Assembly: GCA_029977305.1 (NCBI GenBank)
Contig: JAPOLF010000030.1
Coordinates: 1-13,539 of the forward strand
Origin: a bacterium
Lineage (GTDB): Bacteria; Chloroflexota; Chloroflexia; Thermomicrobiales; UBA6265
DNA: 13,539 nucleotides
Reading direction: 5' to 3'
Made by a program: the position numbers and the translations under genes. Below, in pieces: positions 8,811 through 13,539 of the stretch (within the stretch, counting starts at the first letter, position 1; each line of letters starts with the position of its first letter). Below the pieces are notes generated by a model that was not told the origin of the DNA, searched no databases, and worked only from the letters and a program-made list of their open reading frames with translations.

Positions 8811-9376
8811 CCAAGGACCGGGCTCACGAATTCGTCCCGCACGATGTCCATGATCAGGATGTCGTGCATCTCTCCGTTCAGCTGGCGGCTCTGACGCCGA
8901 CGGCCGGCGTGCCGGAAGCCCGCCTTCTCGTAGGCGCGAATGCCCGCGAGGTTGTAGCTGTAGACCGCCAACCAGACGCTGTGCATGCCAAGTGCGGTGA
9001 ACGCGACATCAAGGAGGAGCCGGGTCGCCTCGGTGCCGTAGCCCTTGCCGCGCGCGCTCGGTTCGCCGATCAGCATCCCGATCGTGCAACTGCGGTGGAG
9101 ATGATCAATCTCGCGCAGCTCGCCATTGCCGATGGGGGTCATCTCGGGCAGGGAGAAGATCGTGAAGTGGCGATTGCCGTCGTGGATGACGCGGTCGTAC
9201 CACTCGATCTCACGCTCCTCCGGCATCGGCATCGTGATCAGATCGAGGGTGCGCAACGTCCCCGGATCATTGATCCACCGGGTGTAGGTGGGGATGTATC
9301 GGCGGTCCATCGGCCCCAGCGCGACATGCTCGCCCACCACGTTCAGAATCGGAGCGTCGTGCCCGGGATCGGTCAT
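8780..9376 (-). CDS. GNAT family N-acetyltransferase, RimJ/RimL-like
   Basis: A 198-residue single-domain acetyltransferase that would move an acetyl group from acetyl-CoA to an amine on an unknown acceptor. The acetyl-CoA pyrophosphate loop is ARGKGYGTEA at about 108-117. YEKAGF near 153-158 is the usual strand 6-7 motif. The N-terminal half (WIND..., then the PMPEEREIEWYDR region) is typical of the RimJ/RimL (Acetyltransf_3) branch, which includes ribosomal-protein, polyamine and antibiotic acetyltransferases. The start codon overlaps the stop of the MFS gene (ATGA), with GAGG-rich ribosome sites 4-7 nt upstream inside that gene, so translation is probably coupled. Its last nine codons lie within the terminator of the convergent gene. 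Confidence 0.9.
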   Translation of the reverse strand: MTDPGHDAPILNVVGEHVALGPMDRRYIPTYTRWINDPGTLRTLDLITMPMPEEREIEWYDRVIHDGNRHFTIFSLPEMTPIGNGELREIDHLHRSCTIGMLIGEPSARGKGYGTEATRLLLDVAFTALGMHSVWLAVYSYNLAGIRAYEKAGFRHAGRRRQSRQLNGEMHDILIMDIVRDEFVSPVLGKHFRPDQPR

Positions 9377-10824
9377 TTCGCCTCCTCCTCACCCAGTGCC
9401 TCAGTGGCCGAGGGGCTCACCACCCACCCGTCCTGCTGCCCCGGTAGCACCGCGGCGTCAGCAGACATTTCTTCCTCCGCCAAGCTCTGCGTTTCCTGCC
9501 AACCAGGTGCTCCCGGGACGCGTTGTGCGGGAATATCGATCTTCTGGGTCAACCACAGCGACGCAAAAATAAACACCGTCCCGAACAGGAACGGAAACTG
9601 ATATCCGAAGCGATCCCACACGGCAGCGCCGATGAGCGGCACCACGATCGCCGTCACATGGGAGAGCGAGATGCCCATCGCCAGACTCGGCGCGAGGTCG
9701 TCCGGTCGACAGATCTTCCGCAGGTAGGTCGTCGTCCCGATGGAGAAGAGGAAGAGGAAGTTGTAGCCGAGGTAGGTGAGGTAGAGCAGCCAAAGATTCT
9801 GCGAGAACGCGAATCCGAGGAAGACCACGAGGTGCAACGAATACCCGACCGTGAGCACCCGCTTTTCGCCGTAGCGATCCACCATCCGCCCGACGACCCT
9901 CCCCGCCCGCCAGTTGATCAGGGCGGAGATGAGCAACAGGGTCGACAGCGTCAGCGCATCGACGTTGAACACCTCGACCAGCACGAAGGGCGCGAAGGCG
10001 AAGTAGATCTGCATCCGCGAGCCGTCGAGGAAGCTCAGCCAGTAGTAGAGACCGTATTCGCGCCGCCACGTGATCCGCGGTGCGGCCTTGGCCGCCGCCT
10101 TCGCGTTCATCGACACCGGGAAGCGGACCACCGTCAACGCGGCCATCAGCGCCGCGATCCCGGAGAACACATACAACCCGCGCAGCCAAGGACCTTGCAC
10201 CGCCCGCAGCGCGTTTGAGAAATCGCCACTGAGCAACTCCCCGAGCTTGGCGAAGACCGAGCCCGTCGCCTGCGAGAGATCGGCGGCATTCCATGCCACG
10301 ACGAGCAGCACCGCCATGGTCGTGACGAGCGCGAAGATGGTCCCGGCGAAGCCGATCGAGCGGTACCTCCCGAGGACGGTGCCCTCCTCGCCGTTCCGCG
10401 CCAGTGACAACCCGAGTGCATCCTGCAACTGGAGCCACGAGTGGTACCCGATGCTGGTGATCAACGTCGGCAGGATCAGGCCGAGGAACGAATGCGCCCC
10501 CGCAAAGATGATGTAGCCGACCCCCGCGATGCCGAGCGAGATCGCGGTGGCGCGGGCCAACCCCTGACGCAGCAGCAATGCCGCCACGAAGATCAGCAGG
10601 AACCCCGGCAGCTCGCGGATGGAGATGAGGACGGCGTTCGCCGCGCCGTCCATCCCGATCTCGTCGCGGAAGAAGTTCGGCGAGATCGTCTGCGGCACGT
10701 TCATCATGATGGCCGCGAGGAAGGTGGTCACCGCGAGGATGCGGAAGCCCCGATTGAGTTGGTTGCTGCTCAGCCCGCGCTCATCCACCGCGCCGGACGA
10801 TCCATCGAGAGGTTGTGTCGCCAC
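9373..10824 (-). CDS. Major facilitator superfamily transporter, substrate unknown
   Basis: A 483-residue membrane protein with about 12 hydrophobic segments in two halves separated by a longer loop near residues 190-255. GRMVDRYGEKRVL in the second half is the MFS loop 2-3 type motif (G-x-x-x-D-R-x-G). A hydrophilic, acidic tail of about 45 residues follows the last helix and is presumably cytosolic. The start is a GTG with a weak AGGCGG about 7 nt upstream; no ATG fits better. It overlaps the acetyltransferase gene by 4 bp, suggesting a two-gene operon in which an acetylated compound might be exported, which is inference from position only. The 138 bp upstream hold the hairpin that ends the sugar operon and a lone -10-like TACACT (10867-10862) without a clear -35. 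Confidence 0.87.
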   Translation of the reverse strand: MATQPLDGSSGAVDERGLSSNQLNRGFRILAVTTFLAAIMMNVPQTISPNFFRDEIGMDGAANAVLISIRELPGFLLIFVAALLLRQGLARATAISLGIAGVGYIIFAGAHSFLGLILPTLITSIGYHSWLQLQDALGLSLARNGEEGTVLGRYRSIGFAGTIFALVTTMAVLLVVAWNAADLSQATGSVFAKLGELLSGDFSNALRAVQGPWLRGLYVFSGIAALMAALTVVRFPVSMNAKAAAKAAPRITWRREYGLYYWLSFLDGSRMQIYFAFAPFVLVEVFNVDALTLSTLLLISALINWRAGRVVGRMVDRYGEKRVLTVGYSLHLVVFLGFAFSQNLWLLYLTYLGYNFLFLFSIGTTTYLRKICRPDDLAPSLAMGISLSHVTAIVVPLIGAAVWDRFGYQFPFLFGTVFIFASLWLTQKIDIPAQRVPGAPGWQETQSLAEEEMSADAAVLPGQQDGWVVSPSATEALGEEEAK

Positions 10825-10907
10825 GAGGATGCCGCCTTTGTCACGTCGACCTACTGGCGAGAGTGTATGCGACCGGTCCTCGCCGGGCGGTCATGCCGCC
10901 AAACGGG

Positions 10908-10941
10908 CGGGGCCGGCAGCGATTGCTCGCCGCCGGCCCCG
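10908..10941 (-). terminator. GC-rich hairpin ending the sugar ABC operon
   Basis: CGGGGCCGGC (10908-10917) pairs perfectly with 10932-10941. After an A-C mismatch the loop adds four more pairs (10919-10922 with 10927-10930) around a TTGC tetraloop. It starts 21 nt after the binding-protein stop. On the minus strand it is followed by CCCGTTTGG, a poor T tract, so it may act as a weak terminator or protect the mRNA 3' end. Confidence 0.55.
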
Positions 10942-10962
10942 TTGATGTGCTGGGAAGATGGT

Positions 10963-11976
10963 CTAGGAAGCGGGGGTCGCCTCCGCCGCCAGACCAGCCT
11001 CAGCGGCGCGCTCGGCCTCGGTGAGGTTCTCCTTGGTGATGAGCGCCGGAGTCAGGTAGTTGTCGTGCTCGGCCGGCTCGGTGCCGTCCTTGATGAAGGC
11101 GAGCAGGATGTCGATGGCGGTGGTCGCCTGCTTGCCGGGGAACTGCTCGATCGTCGCGGCCATCTTGCCCTCGTTGATCGCAACGAGTGCCTCCGGCAGG
11201 GCGTCGAAGCCGATGATCGGCATGCTCAGGCCGTTGGCCTGCGCGACCTCGACCACACCGAACGCCATGTCGTCGTTGGCGCAGACAACCGCATTCGGCT
11301 CACCGTTGCCGGCGAGCATCGCCTCGAAGACCGAGACCGCCTTGTCGCGGGCGAACTCCGCGGTCTGGCTGGCGGCGATGACGACCTTGTCCTGGCCCTC
11401 GAGCGACTGCACGAGGCCCTTGTTGCGGGCGATCGCCGGGGACGCGCCCGGGGCACCCTGGAGCTCGAAGACCTTGCCGCCGTCGGGGAGGATCTCGATC
11501 AGGTACTTGCCCTGCTCCTCGCCGCCGATCACGTTGTCAGCACCGACGTGGGCCAGCGTCTTCACCGCCGGGTCGTCGATGTTGCGGTCCACGGTGACGA
11601 CCGGGATACCAGCCTCGATCACCGCCTGGATCGCGGGGCCGAGGGCCGCCACATCGTTCGGGCTGATGACGACGCCCTGGACACCCTGCGCAACCGCCGC
11701 CTCGAGGTCGGCCGACTGCTTGGTGCTGCTCGGCTTGCCGTTCTCCTGGCCGTCGAGCTGGATGAGCTCGATGCCGTCCATCGACGCCGCGTGCTCAGCA
11801 GCAAGGTTCATCATGTGGACGAAGAACGGGTAGTTGAGGCCCGGGACGGAGAAGGCGATCTTGATCTTGTCCTGCGCGAAGGCGCGGGTGCCAACCGGCA
11901 TGAACACGGTGACCCCGGCCGCAGCGGCGACCTGGATCATGCGTCGGCGGGAGAGCTGCGAGTTCACGACGTCCAT
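10963..11976 (-). CDS. Sugar ABC transporter substrate-binding protein, RbsB-like, Tat signal
   Basis: Binds a sugar or polyol outside the membrane and delivers it to the permease. The 337-residue product begins with a twin-arginine signal (SRRRMIQ at 9-15, hydrophobic stretch 16-29). An AFA site at 32-34 suggests cleavage before Q35; there is no lipobox Cys. The mature part is a periplasmic-binding protein of the ribose/galactose class (Peripla_BP_4): DRNIDDP and HVGADNVIGGE near 131-155, ANDDMAFG near 234-241, and GFDALPEAL near 257-265 with a following Q-P segment. These mark the family but do not identify the ligand. AAGGAG (11988-11983) lies 6 nt before the ATG. It follows the permease gene after a structured 132-bp gap and ends at a GC-rich hairpin. 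Confidence 0.93.
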   Translation of the reverse strand: MDVVNSQLSRRRMIQVAAAAGVTVFMPVGTRAFAQDKIKIAFSVPGLNYPFFVHMMNLAAEHAASMDGIELIQLDGQENGKPSSTKQSADLEAAVAQGVQGVVISPNDVAALGPAIQAVIEAGIPVVTVDRNIDDPAVKTLAHVGADNVIGGEEQGKYLIEILPDGGKVFELQGAPGASPAIARNKGLVQSLEGQDKVVIAASQTAEFARDKAVSVFEAMLAGNGEPNAVVCANDDMAFGVVEVAQANGLSMPIIGFDALPEALVAINEGKMAATIEQFPGKQATTAIDILLAFIKDGTEPAEHDNYLTPALITKENLTEAERAAEAGLAAEATPAS

Positions 11977-11998
11977 GCGTCACTCCTTGATCTTGCAC

Positions 11999-12020
11999 GC
12001 CCCAGCACGATTGCCGGGGC
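11999..12020 (-). other. Stem-loop upstream of the binding-protein ribosome site
   Basis: On the minus strand GCCCCGGCA and TGCTGGGGC pair over 9 bp (one G-U) around an ATCG tetraloop. It ends 10 nt before the Shine-Dalgarno sequence and 22 nt before the ATG. No T tract follows, so it is not a terminator. An mRNA-stabilising or translation-controlling role is possible. Confidence 0.5.
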
Positions 12021-12028
12021 CATCCATG

Positions 12029-12053
12029 CTCGCCACCAGCGAGACCGTCTCGC
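12029..12053 (-). other. Overlapping, mutually exclusive hairpins in the binding-protein leader
   Basis: The motif order is CTCGC (12029-12033), GCGAG (12039-12043), CTCGC (12049-12053). The middle element can pair with either neighbour: 5 bp with the left copy, or 5-6 bp with the right copy. This is the geometry of a switchable leader, but the stems are short and chance is possible in GC-rich DNA. Confidence 0.35.
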
Positions 12054-12066
12054 CGGGGATGAAGCC

Positions 12067-12095
12067 AATATTCGCATGACTGCCTGCGGTTGCAA
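12067..12095 (-). promoter_or_regulatory. Possible internal promoter for the binding-protein gene
   Basis: On the minus strand TTGCAA (12095-12090) and AATATT (12072-12067) are 17 bp apart, each matching 4 of 6 consensus positions. AATATT lies in the only AT-rich patch of this gap. A start near 12060 would give a leader of about 84 nt containing the hairpins described at 11999-12053. Confidence 0.28.
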
Positions 12096-12102
12096 GGCAG
12101 TC
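12078..12102 (-). other. Perfect 8-bp inverted repeat just after the permease stop
   Basis: GACTGCCT (12078-12085) and AGGCAGTC (12095-12102) flank a 9-nt loop, beginning 6 nt after the permease stop codon. On the minus strand it is followed by ATGCGAATATT rather than a T run. It may be a partial terminator or an mRNA-end stabiliser between permease and binding protein. Confidence 0.45.
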
Positions 12103-12108
12103 GGCCGA

Positions 12109-13152
12109 TTAGGCGCGGCGGCGCTTCTTCGCCACCTGGTCGACGTACACACTGAGGACGATGATCGCCCCGATGACGATCGGCTGGTAGTACGGCGAGA
12201 CGTTCATGATGACCAGGGCGTTCTTCAGCACGCCGATCAGGATCGCCCCGATGCAGGTGCCGATCACCCCGCCCTGCCCGCCGAACAGGCTGGTGCCGCC
12301 GATGACCACCGCGGCGATCGCGTCCAACTCGAAGTTCTGACCCGCCACCTGCTCCGCGGAGTTCAACCGCGAGGTCAGCAGAAACGCCGTCACCCCGGCG
12401 CAGAAGCCGCTGATCACGTACACGCTGATCGTCAGGAGCGTCGTGTTCAACCCCGACAGGCGCGAGGCCTCCGGGTTGCCACCCAACGCATAGATCCAGC
12501 GTCCGTACTGGGTGTACTTGAGAACGATGTGCCCTGCGATCACGAACAGGAGGAAGACGACCACCGGGATCGGCACGCCGCGGAAATCCCCGAACCCGAG
12601 CACGAAGCCCTGTCCCGCCTTCTTGAAATCATCGGAAAAGGAGCTGATTGGCTGACCCCCGGTCCAGAGCAACGTCGCGCCGCGCCATGCCCCGAGGCCA
12701 CCGAGGGTGACGATGAAGGCCGGGATGCCGAGTTTCCCGATCAGTGTCCCTTGGAACAACCCGATTGCCAGTCCGATGCCGATCGCCGCCAAGGCGGCCA
12801 ACAGCACGCGCACCCCGCCGGGATCGGTCACCCCACCCTCGATCAGACTGCGCGATCCCTTCGCGACCGACGCCGCGACCACGCCGCAGAACGCGACCAT
12901 GGAGCCAACGGAGAGATCGATGCCCGCGGTCAGGATCACGAAGGTCATGCCGACGGCAAGGATCCCGGTGAACGAAATCTGCCGCAGCACGTTGAACAGG
13001 TTGATCGGCGATCGGAATCCTTCAGAAACGAAGGACATCGCCACCACCAGCCCGATCAGGATGATCAGCGGCGCGAACCGCGCCACCAGATCAAAGGGGT
13101 CTCGTTGCTGCGCATCCCGTTCCGTCGGGATCGCCCGTGCCTGTGTCGCCAT
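12109..13152 (-). CDS. Sugar ABC transporter permease, RbsC-like
   Basis: The membrane channel subunit of a monosaccharide importer (BPD_transp_2 / RbsC family). The 347-residue product has a hydrophilic N-terminus of about 25 residues and about 8-10 hydrophobic segments. The conserved cytosolic-loop region FELDAIAAVVIGGTSLFGG lies at about 275-293 and contacts the ATPase in this family. A Lys- and Asp-containing insert (about 180-200, SSFSDDFKKAG) resembles the extracytoplasmic loop of related permeases. The ATG at 13152 is chosen over a TTG at 13155 because AGGAG lies 7 nt before it. It starts 17 bp after the ATPase stop, so the two are co-transcribed. Confidence 0.93.
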   Translation of the reverse strand: MATQARAIPTERDAQQRDPFDLVARFAPLIILIGLVVAMSFVSEGFRSPINLFNVLRQISFTGILAVGMTFVILTAGIDLSVGSMVAFCGVVAASVAKGSRSLIEGGVTDPGGVRVLLAALAAIGIGLAIGLFQGTLIGKLGIPAFIVTLGGLGAWRGATLLWTGGQPISSFSDDFKKAGQGFVLGFGDFRGVPIPVVVFLLFVIAGHIVLKYTQYGRWIYALGGNPEASRLSGLNTTLLTISVYVISGFCAGVTAFLLTSRLNSAEQVAGQNFELDAIAAVVIGGTSLFGGQGGVIGTCIGAILIGVLKNALVIMNVSPYYQPIVIGAIIVLSVYVDQVAKKRRRA

Positions 13153-13159
13153 CAACCCA

Positions 13160-13164
13160 CTCCT
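13160..13164 (-). promoter_or_regulatory. Ribosome binding site deciding the permease start
   Basis: AGGAG on the minus strand lies 7 nt before the ATG at 13152 but only 4 nt before the alternative TTG at 13155, favouring the ATG. Confidence 0.7.
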
Positions 13165-13169
13165 GACCT

Positions 13170-13539
13170 TTAGGCGGCCGCGCCGCCGACCGTTCCGGTT
13201 GCCATCGCCATGATGCGTTCCTGCGTCGCCTGGCTTCGCGACAATTCACCGGCGATGCGTCCCTGTCGCATCACGAGGATGCGGTCACTCATCGCCAAGA
13301 CCTCCGGCAGCTCGGAGGAGATCATCAGGATCGCGACGCCCTGCTTCGCGAGATCGTTGAGGAGGCTGTGCACCTCGGCTTTCGCACCGATGTCGATGCC
13401 GCGCGTCGGTTCGTCGACGATCAGGATCCCCGGCTCCAATGACAACCACTTGCTGAGCACGACTTTCTGCTGGTTGCCGCCAGAGAGATTGATCACCTTC
13501 TGATCGAGACCTGGCGTGCGGATGCGCAAGGCATCGACG
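13170..13539 (-). CDS. Sugar ABC transporter ATPase, RbsA-like, C-terminal part (5' end outside window)
   Basis: Supplies ATP-driven energy for import through the neighbouring permease. The visible 122 residues are open to the window edge. They contain the ABC signature LSGGNQQKVVLSKW, Walker B ILIVDEPTRGID with catalytic Glu, and the switch region ILMISSELPEVLAMSDR. The Q-Q after the signature and the PTRGIDIGAK segment mark the second nucleotide-binding domain of the duplicated RbsA/XylG/MglA class. In that class H after the D-loop is often replaced, as by S here (MISSE). The first domain and start lie outside. It is the first visible gene of the leftward sugar operon. Confidence 0.93.
   Translation of the reverse strand, partial: VDALRIRTPGLDQKVINLSGGNQQKVVLSKWLSLEPGILIVDEPTRGIDIGAKAEVHSLLNDLAKQGVAILMISSELPEVLAMSDRILVMRQGRIAGELSRSQATQERIMAMATGTVGGAAA

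Noticed and set aside
10862..10867. TACACT as a -10 for the MFS operon
   Set aside because: The nearest -35-like sequence is 21 bp away. The transporter operon may still start in this gap, but the element itself is weak.
10441..13173. A 910-codon plus-strand open frame antisense to the MFS start, the binding protein and the permease
   Set aside because: The opposite strand encodes three clear family members. The antisense product is low-complexity and rich in Arg, Asp, His and Gly, as expected from reading GC-biased codons in reverse.

Overview
The window is GC-rich, gene-dense bacterial chromosome with short intergenic gaps and strong third-position GC bias, which produces long antisense open frames. 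Tat-type export of a solute-binding protein, apparent leaderless promoters and the gene content fit a high-GC lineage such as Chloroflexota (Thermomicrobia-like) or Actinomycetota. That placement is inference; no rRNA or other phylogenetic marker is present.

Layout. The last codons of an unidentified gene (1-61) precede pyrG (CTP synthase, +). pyrG converges, with 12 bp between stops, on copA (Cu+ P-type ATPase, -). copA is divergently transcribed from csoR (copper-sensing repressor, +). The intergenic region holds two 17-bp CsoR-type boxes, one overlapping each promoter, and both -10 elements lie exactly 6 nt from the start codon, predicting leaderless mRNAs. csoR is followed closely by an alpha/beta hydrolase, then by an 844-residue tandem malic enzyme whose first half has lost most catalytic and metal-binding residues. 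A strong intrinsic terminator ends the malic enzyme gene and reaches into the coding end of the convergent GNAT acetyltransferase. The GNAT gene overlaps an MFS transporter gene by 4 bp (- strand). Further right, a ribose-type sugar ABC operon reads leftward: ATPase (partial, runs off the window), permease, a structured 132-bp gap, and a Tat-exported binding protein, ended by a GC-rich hairpin.

How the genes work together. The clearest functional unit is copper homeostasis. CsoR would repress itself and copA until Cu(I) binds, and CopA would then export copper. The pump is unusual: after the normal eight transmembrane helices it has a ninth helix and a cupredoxin-like domain rich in His and Met, predicted to sit on the outer face where copper leaves. 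The ABC operon imports an unidentified monosaccharide or polyol, and the structured gap may raise expression of the binding protein above that of the membrane components. The most notable leads are the CopA extension, the symmetric leaderless CsoR-controlled promoters and the enzyme/pseudoenzyme malic fusion. I see no CRISPR array, insertion sequence, phage module or tRNA gene.
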